NCBI GenBank assembly: GCA_963663265.2 | Contig: CAXXXM010000002.1 | Span: 2,343,776-2,407,775 of the forward strand | Length of the DNA: 64,000 bases | Reading direction: 5' to 3' | Source: JAEXOD01 sp963663265 | GTDB lineage: Bacteria; Bacteroidota; Ignavibacteria; Ignavibacteriales; Melioribacteraceae | Shown: positions 44,629 to 54,209 of the stretch, one piece after another | Layout: each line of letters starts with the position of its first letter | Position numbering within the stretch: position 1 is the first letter of the stretch | Notes under the pieces: model-generated | What the model saw: only the letters and a program-made list of their open reading frames with translations | The model's database searches: none | Told to the model about the DNA's origin: nothing | Program-made: the position numbers and the translations under genes

Positions 44629-44672
44629 AATCCACCACAGGCGGAAAACAATTTACAAGTTACCATTTGCAG

Positions 44673-46178
44673 TTATTTGAGTAGCAACATCTTTTTGCTA
44701 AGAGTATTATTGTTTGCATTCAACTTGTAAATGTACATTCCACTTGCAAGGTTTAAACCTTGAGTATTAGAATTGAAGTTAACAGAATAACTGCCTTTTG
44801 CCAAATCTTGGTTAACTAATGTTGCAACTTCTTTGCCTAAGATATCATAGACCGTTAGAGATACAAAGCCACCTTCGTTAACTGCAAATTTAATAGTTGT
44901 TGAAGGGTTAAATGGATTTGGATAATTTTGGGATAAAGAAAAATCATTAGGGAGATTTAAATCCTCCTGTTCAACACCAACATCATAACTTGTAATAATA
45001 TATGTGCTTTTAACAGGATTAAAATTGGTGTGAAAATCATTACTGGTTGTTCCACCTGCTAATAAAAGATTATTCCACCAGAGTGATTGGAATACTTGAA
45101 AGACATCCAGAGATGCACTTGATAAATAATGAAAATCTCCGGGCATTGTTATCTGATAGTAAGTCGAATCTATTCCATAACCTCCCTCATAATCAAAGAT
45201 AGCACAAAGTTTAATTAAAGTATGATTTTCTTGGTATTTTGCTGATATAGTTGTCGCAATTGGGTAGAAATCGCTTGGTGCCCAAGTTATTAAAGAAAAA
45301 CCATCACTATTAAAATTATGGTCAATATCTATTTCAGTAAATTCTTTAGTGTCAGAATTAAAAGTGAAGAAAAATACTCTTTTAGCATCATAATCATAAG
45401 CTTGGAACAAGTATTTGAAATCACTAAAATTATTGCTGCCAGGTAAATAATTATTGAAGAATACAGAAATGTTTGGTCTATTAGAAAAGATAGTATCTCT
45501 AACTTTGGTGAATTCATTTGTAATTGGATTAAATTCTTCAATATTTTGAAAATTATTTCCTCCATAAACTCCCATCCCACCAAAAATAGTAACTTTCCCA
45601 TCAGTTGTCGGTACTAAAATTGGGAGAGCACGAGGTGTGATCATTGCACCTGTAACAGTAAATGTGTTTGTTGTTGGATCGAATACTTCTGCATAAGTTG
45701 AACTTGTACCATTATACCAGCCGCCTGCAATTAATATATTACCGTTATTCATTAAAACGGCTGCATGGTTCATTCTTCCGTAATTCATCTTGTTGGTTAT
45801 GTTTACAAATGTTTTGGAAGATTCATCAAAATATTCAACATCGGTAAATCCTGGTGCAACTCCAAGATTTGCAGATCCTCCAAACACATAATATTTCCCA
45901 TTATTAGCTTTAGCTGCTGCTGCAAAATCATGTGGAAAATTCATTTGAATAAGTTTACTTGTATCGGTATAGGGTGAATAAATTTCGGCGGTTGAAAGTG
46001 AAACAAAATTAGTTCCATGACCACCTAAAAGTATAACATCTCCATTTTGAAGGCGAAAATGAATATGTCCCATTCTGTTTTGTTTCATGTCGCCATATGG
46101 GAAAACTTCGTGAATGGTTTCAGAAAAAACTGCTGAAGTAATTAATATGAATATTATTACGTAAAGTCTGCTTTTCAT
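44673..46178 (-). CDS. Secreted kelch-repeat protein with T9SS sorting domain (paralogue 1)
   Basis: This 501-residue protein has a signal peptide (ends near AVFSE). About five kelch-type blades follow (GDVILLGGHGTNFVSLSTAE, GKYYVFGGSANLGVAPGFTD, GNILIAGGWYNGTSSTYAEV, GKVTIFGGMGVYG). From about residue 412 comes the QNYPNPFNPSTTIKF sorting domain ending KKMLLLK. Export through Sec and type IX secretion to the cell surface or medium is inferred. The function of the propeller is unknown (glycan or protein binding, or an oxidase-like fold). Tandem with a close paralogue at 46309. Confidence 0.9.
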   Translation of the reverse strand: MKSRLYVIIFILITSAVFSETIHEVFPYGDMKQNRMGHIHFRLQNGDVILLGGHGTNFVSLSTAEIYSPYTDTSKLIQMNFPHDFAAAAKANNGKYYVFGGSANLGVAPGFTDVEYFDESSKTFVNITNKMNYGRMNHAAVLMNNGNILIAGGWYNGTSSTYAEVFDPTTNTFTVTGAMITPRALPILVPTTDGKVTIFGGMGVYGGNNFQNIEEFNPITNEFTKVRDTIFSNRPNISVFFNNYLPGSNNFSDFKYLFQAYDYDAKRVFFFTFNSDTKEFTEIDIDHNFNSDGFSLITWAPSDFYPIATTISAKYQENHTLIKLCAIFDYEGGYGIDSTYYQITMPGDFHYLSSASLDVFQVFQSLWWNNLLLAGGTTSNDFHTNFNPVKSTYIITSYDVGVEQEDLNLPNDFSLSQNYPNPFNPSTTIKFAVNEGGFVSLTVYDILGKEVATLVNQDLAKGSYSVNFNSNTQGLNLASGMYIYKLNANNNTLSKKMLLLK

Positions 46179-46308
46179 GACTTTCCTCTTTTTAGTTTTC
46201 TTAAAATAACGAGAAAAGGTAGAAAATCAAATAAAATTAATTATGAGTTGATTTACGTCACATAAAGATAGTTCATAAATTAAAATTCCCTCTTTTGCCC
46301 ATAAAAAA

Positions 46309-47790
46309 CTATTTGAGCAGTAACATTTTTTTACTAACTGTTTTATTATTTGAATTTAATTTATAAATGTACATTCCACTTGCAAGGTTTAAACCTTGAG
46401 TATTAGAATTGAAGTTAACAGAATAACTTCCTTTATCTAAATCTTGGTTTACTAATGTTGCAACTTCTTTGCCTAAAATGTCATAAATCTTCAATGTAAC
46501 TAATCCGCTTTCTGTTACTGCAAATTTAATAGTTGTTGAAGGGTTAAATGGATTTGGGTAGTTTTGTGACAAACTAAATGAAACCGGTACGGTTGATTCA
46601 GTTTTAACATCAACAATGGTAGGTGTAATAATTAATGAGTGATTAACAGGATAAAAGTTGTAATACCAGTCGGTACGGGTTGAACCACCAGTAATTAATA
46701 TTAGGTCTCCATTATTAGAAGGAATTGTGTTCATTGAAAGTGAACCTAATTGGTAAGTTGTGTTTAACTGTTGATAACTACCTGGGTCAAATATCTTATT
46801 TTGTGTTAAATCGATTGTATAAAGTCGTGCAAAGCAGGTATCTGTTTGATATTTGGTTGCAAGCAAATATATTTTTGAAAGATCTGAACTTAATGTCCAC
46901 GCCGGATATCCATGGTATTGGTAGGTAAGAGCAGAATCTAAATATAATTTCGAAAAAATCTTTGTGTCAGGATCAAAAGTAAAGAAGAACATCTCAGACG
47001 TTGAAGAATTTGAAGCGGAAAACAAATAATTTCCATTATAAATAATATTGTCACCTGCTAAATGGTTGTCATATGTCATGCTGATTTCTTGAGTGCTGCT
47101 AAATATAGTATCCGAAACAGCACTAAACTGATTTGTGGAAGGGTTGTATTCTTCGACGTTTTGAAAATATGGAGTTCCATAAATACCATAACCACCAAAA
47201 ATAGTAGCTTTGCCATCATCTGTTGGAACGATGATTGGGTGTGAACGAGGAGTAATCATTGCCCCTGTTAAACCAGTTGTTAATGTATTAGGATTAAAAA
47301 CCTCACCATAAGTCGCACTTGAACCATCGTACCAACCACCTACAATTAATACTGTTCCATCTTTTAAAATAGCTGCATTATGAGTCATTCTACCGTAAAG
47401 CATGGAAACACCAGTAGTTGAAAAAGATCTTGTATTAGAATTAAAATATTCAATATCGGTATACCCTGGAGCTACTCCCAAATTTGCAGCACCACCAAAA
47501 ATATAATAAATACCCGGACTTGTTTCAACCATCGTTCCGGAATCATGTACATAATTCATTTGAACTAAAGAAAAAGTACCTGCGGAATAAATTTCGGCTG
47601 ATCCAAGTGAAACAAAATCAGTACCGTGTCCTCCGGCAATTAGAACATCACCATTTGATAATGTTGTGTTTAACGAATTCATCCTGTTAACATTCATATC
47701 AGCCCCAACATTAAATAATGCACCCCCATTTTGAGAAAAACAGAAACCACTAATAAAGAAAATTGCTAAAAATAATGAGATATTTTTCAT
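46309..47790 (-). CDS. Secreted kelch-repeat protein with T9SS sorting domain (paralogue 2)
   Basis: The frame extends to 47814, but AGGAGA lies upstream of the ATG at 47790, which also starts a normal signal peptide (MKNISLFLAIFFISGFCFSQ), so that start is chosen (493 residues). It has the same blade order as the neighbour (GDVLIAGGHGTDFVSLGSAE, GIYYIFGGAANLGVAPGYTD, GTVLIVGGWYDGSSATYGEV) and the same QNYPNPFNPSTTIKF domain. Parts of the sorting domain are identical to the neighbour at the DNA level, which points to recent duplication or gene conversion. Function unknown. Confidence 0.9.
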   Translation of the reverse strand: MKNISLFLAIFFISGFCFSQNGGALFNVGADMNVNRMNSLNTTLSNGDVLIAGGHGTDFVSLGSAEIYSAGTFSLVQMNYVHDSGTMVETSPGIYYIFGGAANLGVAPGYTDIEYFNSNTRSFSTTGVSMLYGRMTHNAAILKDGTVLIVGGWYDGSSATYGEVFNPNTLTTGLTGAMITPRSHPIIVPTDDGKATIFGGYGIYGTPYFQNVEEYNPSTNQFSAVSDTIFSSTQEISMTYDNHLAGDNIIYNGNYLFSASNSSTSEMFFFTFDPDTKIFSKLYLDSALTYQYHGYPAWTLSSDLSKIYLLATKYQTDTCFARLYTIDLTQNKIFDPGSYQQLNTTYQLGSLSMNTIPSNNGDLILITGGSTRTDWYYNFYPVNHSLIITPTIVDVKTESTVPVSFSLSQNYPNPFNPSTTIKFAVTESGLVTLKIYDILGKEVATLVNQDLDKGSYSVNFNSNTQGLNLASGMYIYKLNSNNKTVSKKMLLLK

Positions 47791-47902
47791 GGCGAGTTCT
47801 CCTAAATAGTTCAAAGAATATTATTTGTGATTCAACATACTGATAAGAAACAATAAAGTCAATATGGAGATAATAAGGTCTTATTTGAAAAATATGACAA
47901 AT

Positions 47903-48094
47903 TTATTTTGATAAGCATTTATTGTTTTTATTGTTATATCTATTGAGTTTAGAACACCATACAGCTAATTCTTTGCGGCAGGCACCAATGCTGTTTGGGT
48001 CGGAAAATTTTGCAAAAGTGCAAAAATAATCGCAGTACAAAGGGGTGTTATTCTGCTTGATTTTATTTGAGGATGATTTTTTTGTCATAAACAT
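47903..48094 (-). CDS. Small cysteine-rich conserved-looking protein
   Basis: About 63 residues. The frame opens at a TTG (48148), but the first ATG is at 48094, with another at 48088; neither has a good ribosome site, so the start is uncertain. The core YCDYFCTFAKFSDPNSIGAC followed by RKELAVWC and a C-terminal KC gives five cysteines. This suggests a metal or disulfide site. The clear Cys spacing makes it likely to be real, but I cannot name a family. Confidence 0.5.
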   Translation of the reverse strand: MFMTKKSSSNKIKQNNTPLYCDYFCTFAKFSDPNSIGACRKELAVWCSKLNRYNNKNNKCLSK

Positions 48095-48172
48095 TTGTTT
48101 AATTAATTTTTTCGTGAGAATTATAATAAAGTTTATTATCTTTAACAACTAAAAAAAAAGAAAAACTGGTTA

Positions 48173-48937
48173 ATGAATATTTATAATTACATAGAAAGCG
48201 TGGCTGAAAGTAGAGGGGCTGCATACTTCATACTTATCGATCCTGATAAACTTTTTGATGAAAAGTTAATTGAATTTGTTAAAATAGCCAATAATTCGGG
48301 AGTTGATGGATTTTTAATAGGTGGAAGTTTAATGCTTGGTGGTGATTTGGAAAAAGCTATTAATAAAGTAAAGAGTGTTTCCAAGTTACCGGTAGTTATT
48401 TTCCCTGGTAGTGTAAGCCAAGTAACACCAAATGCAGACGCAGTATTATTTATTTCTCTTATTAGTGGTAGGAATGCAAGTCAGCTTATAGGAGAACATG
48501 TTTTGGCTGCACCAATAATAAAAAAATATGGTATTGAACCTATTTCAACCGGATATATGTTAATTGAATCAGGTAAAACGACTACCGCAGAATACATAAG
48601 TAATAGTAAACCAATTCCAAGAAATAAAAAAGATATTGCAGTAGCAACAGCACTTGCCGGTGAATATTTAGGAATGAAAATGATTTATTTGGAAGGAGGA
48701 AGTGGAGCTGAGTTAAGCGTTCCAACAGAAATGGTTAAAGCTGTAACTACTTTTTGTTCAATTCCAGTTATTGTTGGTGGTGGTATAAGAACTCCGGAAG
48801 ATGCTAAAAACAAGGTGCTTGCAGGTGCAAAAATGATTGTTACCGGAAACTTTTTTGAAATAGAAAAAAATTGGGACAAATTGAAAGAGTTTTCAAAAGC
48901 AATTCATGTTAAAGAAGAAAATTTTACAGAAGTTTAG
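48173..48937 (+). CDS. Geranylgeranylglyceryl-phosphate synthase family protein (bacterial group II)
   Basis: This 254-residue TIM-barrel protein has family blocks FILIDPDK, VDGFLIGGSLMLGG, PVVIFPGSVSQVTPNADAVLF, YLEGGSGAELSVP, VGGGIRTPEDA and VTGNFFE. These line the glycerol-1-phosphate and prenyl-diphosphate sites of GGGP/HepGP synthases. In archaea this makes the first ether bond of membrane lipids. Members of the Bacteroidota-type group also make a prenylglyceryl phosphate, but the final product in these bacteria is unclear. It is followed 12 bases later by gmhA, so the two are likely co-transcribed. Confidence 0.9.
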   Translation: MNIYNYIESVAESRGAAYFILIDPDKLFDEKLIEFVKIANNSGVDGFLIGGSLMLGGDLEKAINKVKSVSKLPVVIFPGSVSQVTPNADAVLFISLISGRNASQLIGEHVLAAPIIKKYGIEPISTGYMLIESGKTTTAEYISNSKPIPRNKKDIAVATALAGEYLGMKMIYLEGGSGAELSVPTEMVKAVTTFCSIPVIVGGGIRTPEDAKNKVLAGAKMIVTGNFFEIEKNWDKLKEFSKAIHVKEENFTEV

Positions 48938-48949
48938 GAATATGATAAA

Positions 48950-49537
48950 ATGAATTTAGATAGTTTTATTGAGCAATCACTTAAAGAAAGTTCGGAAGTA
49001 AAACTTGAGATTTTAAATAAATGTAGTGATGATATTAAAAAACTTGTCAATTCAGTAGTTGATGTATTTAAAAACGGTAATAAACTTTTATTGTGCGGTA
49101 ACGGAGGAAGTGCAGCCGACTGCCAGCATATTGCAGCTGAATTTATGATTAGATTAAGTCGTTTAATTCAGCGTCCTGCATTACCTGCTATTGCTTTAAC
49201 AACTGATACAAGTAATCTAACTGCCGGTGGCAATGATATAGGTTTTGAAAATATTTTTGCTCGGTTAGTTGAAGGGCTGGGGATAAAGGGAGATGCGTTA
49301 TTAGGAATTTCTACAAGTGGAAACTCTCCAAATGTAATAAAAGCAGTTGAAAAAGCTAAAGAAAAAGGTTTATTAACTATTGGCCTTTTGGGCGGTACAG
49401 GTGGTAAATTAAAAGATTTGGTTGATATTGCAGTTGTTATTCCTTCAAAAAACACTCAACGAATTCAAGAAGGACACATTACAGTAGCACATATTTTGTG
49501 CGAATCAACTGAAACTATTCTATACGCTTCCAACTAA
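48950..49537 (+). CDS. gmhA: D-sedoheptulose-7-phosphate isomerase
   Basis: This 195-residue SIS-domain protein has CGNGGSAADCQHIAAEF, ALTTDTSNLTAGGNDIGFENIF, ISTSGNSPNVIKA and QEGHITVAHILCE. These match the substrate- and zinc-binding blocks of GmhA, including the late His. It turns sedoheptulose 7-phosphate into D-glycero-D-manno-heptose 7-phosphate, the first step of ADP-heptose synthesis for lipopolysaccharide core or S-layer glycans. No other heptose gene is in the window. Confidence 0.93.
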   Translation: MNLDSFIEQSLKESSEVKLEILNKCSDDIKKLVNSVVDVFKNGNKLLLCGNGGSAADCQHIAAEFMIRLSRLIQRPALPAIALTTDTSNLTAGGNDIGFENIFARLVEGLGIKGDALLGISTSGNSPNVIKAVEKAKEKGLLTIGLLGGTGGKLKDLVDIAVVIPSKNTQRIQEGHITVAHILCESTETILYASN

Positions 49538-49723
49538 CCCTTAATATACCTAAGTTATTTTTTAAGGATTTAATGAAATAAAATAACTTAGGTGCGTCCC
49601 ATTTTTTGTATTGAATCTTGTTCCCAATTTTTGAATCTTATTATAATAAATTCAATGAACGTTTTTGTTTTTATTTGTGTTTTACAAATAATAAACCATT
49701 TTACCTTTTAAGTGGAGTAAACC

Positions 49724-51988
49724 ATGACGGCAAACTTTGAAATGATAAAAACTTTTTATGAAAACTATAAAAACAAAATAAACAAGGTTAAAAAAGAATT
49801 AAATAGACCATTAACTTATGCTGAAAAAGTATTATTTGCTCATTTGTGGGATAATGAAGTTAAAGATTACGATAGGGGTAAAGATTATGTAGAATTGGCT
49901 CCCGATAGAGTTGCCATGCAAGACGCAACTGCCCAAATGGCTTTACTACAATTTATGCATTCCGGGCGAAAAAATACTGCTGTGCCAAGTACAGTTCACT
50001 GTGACCATTTAATTCAAGCTAAAATTGGTGCAAATGAAGATTTACAAACAGCGAAAGATGAAAATAAAGAAGTTTATGATTTCCTTGAAAGTATTTCCAA
50101 AAAATATGGAATAGGTTTTTGGAAACCGGGGGCAGGAATTATTCATCAAGTTGTGTTAGAAAATTATGCTTTTCCGGGTGGAATGATGATTGGAACTGAT
50201 AGCCACACACCAAATGCAGGTGGTTTAGGAATGGCGGCAATTGGTGTTGGTGGTGCCGATGCTGTTGACGTTATGAGTGGAATGGCTTGGGAATTAAAAT
50301 GGCCTAAATTAATTGGTGTAAAACTAACCGGTAGACTTTCAGGGTGGACATCACCAAAAGATGTAATTCTAAAATTAGCCGGTATTTTAACGGTTAAAGG
50401 TGGAACAGGTGCTATTGTAGAATATTTTGGTGATGGAACAAATTCAATTTCATGTACAGGTAAAGGGACAATCTGTAATATGGGGGCTGAAATTGGAGCT
50501 ACTACTTCAATATTCCCATATGATGAAAAAATGAAAGCATATTTGGAAAAAACCGGACGTGCTGATGTAGCTTTACTTGCTGATGAAAATGCAGGTGAAT
50601 TACTTGCTGATTCTGGAGTTTATGAAAATCCTGAAAAGTATTTTGATCAAGTTATTGAAATAAATCTTAGTGAACTTAAACCACATTTAAATGGTCCTTT
50701 TTCTCCGGATTTGGCAATACCGGTAAGTGAAATGAAAAAAGCGGTAATTGAAAAGAATTTCCCTGATAAAGTAAGTGTCGGTTTAATTGGAAGTTGTACA
50801 AACTCGAGTTATGAAGATATTGATAGAGCTGCCAGCATAGCAAGACAAGCTGTTGAATTAGGTTTAAAAGCCAAAGCAAGTTTTACTATTACTCCGGGGA
50901 GTGAACAAGTTAGAGCAACTATTGAAAGAGACGGTCAATTAAAGGCTTTAACCGATATAGGGGGTGTTGTATTGGCTAATGCTTGTGGACCATGTATAGG
51001 GATGTGGCATAGAATGGATATTAAAACTGGGGAAAGGAACACAATTGTTACTTCATTCAATAGAAACTTTGCAAAAAGAAATGATGGAAATTCGGAAACA
51101 TTAGCTTTTGTTGCCAGTCCGGAAATGACTACTGTTTTAGCAATTAGTGGAAGTTTGTCTTTTAATCCTGAAGAAGATGAATTGATAAATGAAAAGGGAG
51201 AAAAAGTAAAATTAAAAAGCCCGTATGGTGACGAATTACCTAAAGATGGATTTATACAAGATAATGATGGTTATATTGCACCATCTGAAGAAAATCAAAA
51301 AACAGAAGTTGTTGTTGATACCAATAGTAATAGATTACAATTGTTAGATAAATTTAATGCTTGGGATGGTAATGATTATATAGATATGACACTATTATTA
51401 AAAGCCAAAGGAAAATGTACAACAGATCATATTTCAATGGCAGGTCCTTGGTTAAAATATAGGGGACACCTTGATAATATTTCGGGAAATATGTTTTTAG
51501 GTGCAATAAATGCTTTTACAGATGAAGCGGGGAAAGTTAAAAATAGATATACAAATGAAGTGAAGTTAGTTCATGAAGTTGCACGTGATTATAAATCTAA
51601 AAATATTGGCTGGGTGGTTGTTGGTGACGAAAATTATGGTGAGGGGAGCAGTCGTGAACATGCAGCAATGGAACCAAGATTTTTAGGTGGTAAAGCAATT
51701 ATTGTAAAAAGCTTTGCACGAATTCATGAAACTAATTTGAAAAAGCAGGGAATGTTACCTTTAACCTTTGCAGATCCAAAAGATTATGATAAAATTAAAG
51801 AAGATGATTTATTAAGTATTATTGGTATTAAAGAACTTGCCCCAGGCAATCAATTAAAACTTGTTATTAAGCATGCTGATTTATCGACTGAGGAAATATT
51901 ATTAAACCATACATTTAATGAAAATCAAATTGAGTGGTTCAAAGCAGGAAGTGCCCTTAATTTGATAGCTAAACAATTAAATAAATAA
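49724..51988 (+). CDS. acn: Aconitate hydratase (mitochondrial-type)
   Basis: This 754-residue protein has the [4Fe-4S] cysteine ligands Cys358 (GSCTNSS), Cys421 and Cys424 (NACGPCIG). The spacing of 63 and 3 is identical to that of mitochondrial aconitase. Other blocks are VPSTVHCDHLIQA, GTDSHTPNAGGLGMAAIGVGGADA and the swivel-domain GEGSSREHAAMEPRFLGGKA. It interconverts citrate and isocitrate in the TCA cycle. Monocistronic, with a terminator after it. Confidence 0.96.
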   Translation: MTANFEMIKTFYENYKNKINKVKKELNRPLTYAEKVLFAHLWDNEVKDYDRGKDYVELAPDRVAMQDATAQMALLQFMHSGRKNTAVPSTVHCDHLIQAKIGANEDLQTAKDENKEVYDFLESISKKYGIGFWKPGAGIIHQVVLENYAFPGGMMIGTDSHTPNAGGLGMAAIGVGGADAVDVMSGMAWELKWPKLIGVKLTGRLSGWTSPKDVILKLAGILTVKGGTGAIVEYFGDGTNSISCTGKGTICNMGAEIGATTSIFPYDEKMKAYLEKTGRADVALLADENAGELLADSGVYENPEKYFDQVIEINLSELKPHLNGPFSPDLAIPVSEMKKAVIEKNFPDKVSVGLIGSCTNSSYEDIDRAASIARQAVELGLKAKASFTITPGSEQVRATIERDGQLKALTDIGGVVLANACGPCIGMWHRMDIKTGERNTIVTSFNRNFAKRNDGNSETLAFVASPEMTTVLAISGSLSFNPEEDELINEKGEKVKLKSPYGDELPKDGFIQDNDGYIAPSEENQKTEVVVDTNSNRLQLLDKFNAWDGNDYIDMTLLLKAKGKCTTDHISMAGPWLKYRGHLDNISGNMFLGAINAFTDEAGKVKNRYTNEVKLVHEVARDYKSKNIGWVVVGDENYGEGSSREHAAMEPRFLGGKAIIVKSFARIHETNLKKQGMLPLTFADPKDYDKIKEDDLLSIIGIKELAPGNQLKLVIKHADLSTEEILLNHTFNENQIEWFKAGSALNLIAKQLNK

Positions 51989-52013
51989 ATTTGTATTATA
52001 TCCGGCTCTATAT

Positions 52014-52050
52014 AAGCCTCTGCATTTTTGGTTTGCAGAGGCTTTGATTT
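52014..52050. terminator. Bidirectional terminator
   Basis: AAGCCTCTGC / GCAGAGGCTT stem (52014-52023 and 52035-52044) followed by TGATTT, between the convergent aconitase and outer-membrane genes. Confidence 0.8.
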
Positions 52051-54151
52051 ATAAAGAATAATTAACTTTTAGAAAATATTCTATTGATTGGTAACCACAA
52101 TAGTTTTCTGTCTTGTGATCAAAGATATTGTAGGCTCCAATAGTAAAAGCGAACTGATTGCCAAATTCTTTTTCAAAATATACATTAGTAATTAAAGCAT
52201 CACTTGTTTTAAATTCATTTGCATCTACATAATAAATATTATATTTGCCATTTAACGTATATGGAGTATAGTTATATTTATCCCCATAATATTGTAATTC
52301 AATTGTAGAATAAATGCCCAAACGTTTGTGATTATACTTAATTGATGCAAATCCTGAATGAATAGGTCGTAAAATTAAATCCTTTGACTTACTGTTTTTT
52401 ACATCTTGTAAAGTGTAATTTAGCGACACACTAAAATATTTACTCGGAGCTATGTTTATATCAATTGAACTTCCTTTTGTAATAACTTTATCATAGTCAA
52501 CTAATTGGTATGACAAAAAATCATTTGTATTATAAAAAGTATTTCTAAGAACATTATCATAATTGATTTGAAAAACAGATAGTTCAAGATAGTAAAAATC
52601 CAAATCGGTATATCTAAAAGTTACGGATAGATTTTTGTATAATTCCGGGCGATATTTCCCAATAGTTTCCCAATACGTATTGTCCATGTAATTATATTCT
52701 ATTGTTTCTTCTGCATTTCTTTTGTTATACCCAATTGAATAATTAAATATTATGTTAGAATTATCTGATGTTTTATAGGCAATATTAACTCCGGGCAAAG
52801 AAAGGAATTTGTTTTTATCGTAGGATAATAAACTAAAAAAGGGGGAGATGGAAAGTTCTTTCAATTGTAGATTAAATGCCATGTTTAATGAGTTATCTCT
52901 ATCAAAGTATTGCGAATTACTGTAATCTGTAATGTAGTAATTGTTTTGAAATCCGATAGTAAACGGAAGATTTGAAGATAATAATCCGTTATACTTAATA
53001 AGTGAAGTTAATACTGTACCGGAATTATTGGATTGGGAGAAATTATAGTTTTTATTTATTTTACTTTTGTTATAAGTAAAACTCACTAATAAATCTTTGC
53101 TTTTACCGAATTTTGTGTGTGAATTAAAATTGATATTAACCAGATTATAATTTTGCGAAGAAATATCATAAAAATTGTAAAATGGATCGTGTGTAATTGT
53201 GGAGGCTTGTTCAAACTCTACAAAAAAATAAGACAAATTGAATGATTGAGATTGATTTATAACAAACTGTGAAGTGCCGTATATATTGTAGAAATCACCA
53301 ATTGGGTAATCTATATTATTGTCCTTCTTATTTTCACCAATATTATTAGTTCTTGAAAATGAAAGGAAATACTTTATGGAATCTAATAAAGCTGAAGAAA
53401 CATTAATTCCTCCATTATAGTAAGAACTTACGGACATATTTTTGTTTGAAGTAAAAATATCAACATCAAACATATTGCTGTTATTACTGAAAAGAATAAT
53501 TTTCTGAGTTTCAGGGTAACCATTTAATCCTGAGCCATTATTTCCTACCACTTCTACTTGGTTTAAAAAATTGGTATTAATTAAATGAGTGTAAATTATG
53601 GGATTAATACCGGAAAGTTTTACATTATCCAAGTAAATATTATTTTCTAATGCCACGCCATTATATATGAATATGCCCTCAAAATACTTTTGATAAACTA
53701 AAGTTGAATTAGTATTTTTACTTAGAACATGATTTAATGAGTTAGTCAGTTTTAGAATGTCTTTACTATAAAAACTTCCACCTACATGGGTATCAAATAA
53801 AATATCTTCTTGTGAAAACGAAGAAAAGATTTTTTTAGATAAACCAAGTGGAAGTTCATCTAAATGAAATTTGAGAATGTAGGAACCATTATAAGTAATA
53901 AGTATTGGATTGGGACGCTTGGAGATAAAACCTTTTTTGAAAATTATTAAGTTGTAATTGCCATCGGGAATATCCTTAAATGAGAATGTGCCTGAGGAAT
54001 CAGTTTTTGTTGTCAAGTTTAATTGATCGATTGTAATAAAAGTGTTAAAGGATTCAGTAGAATCAATCCCTTCAGTAATTGTCCCCTTAATTGTATTTGA
54101 CTGCCCAAAGACAATTAAAGGAACAAAAAATAACCAGAATAAAAATTTCAT
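52049..54151 (-). CDS. Outer-membrane TonB-dependent-receptor-like protein with carboxypeptidase-regulatory-like domain
   Basis: This 700-residue protein has a signal peptide ending near VFGQ. An N-terminal beta-sandwich follows (SGTFSFKDIPDGNYNLIIFKKG, the CarboxypepD_reg/CnaB-like pattern), then a weak plug-like region (GIFIYNGVALENNIYLDNVK) and a long series of aromatic-ended beta strands that suggests a 22-strand barrel. It is shorter and more diverged than the neighbour at 55190, and no clear TonB box is seen. The ligand is unknown. It lies downstream of the DUF4249 gene with a 58-base gap, so it may share that operon. Confidence 0.7.
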   Translation of the reverse strand: MKFLFWLFFVPLIVFGQSNTIKGTITEGIDSTESFNTFITIDQLNLTTKTDSSGTFSFKDIPDGNYNLIIFKKGFISKRPNPILITYNGSYILKFHLDELPLGLSKKIFSSFSQEDILFDTHVGGSFYSKDILKLTNSLNHVLSKNTNSTLVYQKYFEGIFIYNGVALENNIYLDNVKLSGINPIIYTHLINTNFLNQVEVVGNNGSGLNGYPETQKIILFSNNSNMFDVDIFTSNKNMSVSSYYNGGINVSSALLDSIKYFLSFSRTNNIGENKKDNNIDYPIGDFYNIYGTSQFVINQSQSFNLSYFFVEFEQASTITHDPFYNFYDISSQNYNLVNINFNSHTKFGKSKDLLVSFTYNKSKINKNYNFSQSNNSGTVLTSLIKYNGLLSSNLPFTIGFQNNYYITDYSNSQYFDRDNSLNMAFNLQLKELSISPFFSLLSYDKNKFLSLPGVNIAYKTSDNSNIIFNYSIGYNKRNAEETIEYNYMDNTYWETIGKYRPELYKNLSVTFRYTDLDFYYLELSVFQINYDNVLRNTFYNTNDFLSYQLVDYDKVITKGSSIDINIAPSKYFSVSLNYTLQDVKNSKSKDLILRPIHSGFASIKYNHKRLGIYSTIELQYYGDKYNYTPYTLNGKYNIYYVDANEFKTSDALITNVYFEKEFGNQFAFTIGAYNIFDHKTENYCGYQSIEYFLKVNYSL

Positions 54152-54209
54152 ATTTTTGCCTTATTGTTTCCTCACAATATAGACAAAAATATGAAAAATG
54201 CAAAGGTAA

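Larger units (their letters stand above)
43836..44672. other. Non-coding 837-base repeat-rich intergenic region
   Basis: No supported gene. In order it contains a GTGAC short-tandem block (43935-44001), a terminator-like element repeated at both ends (44016-44056 and 44568-44614), GGCGGTCGTGGTCG near 44060 and GTCACGGCATGACCGATGACACC near 44486 (members of the palindromic family), and a strong hairpin at 44214-44238. Two minus-strand frames here translate repeat DNA. Confidence 0.6.
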
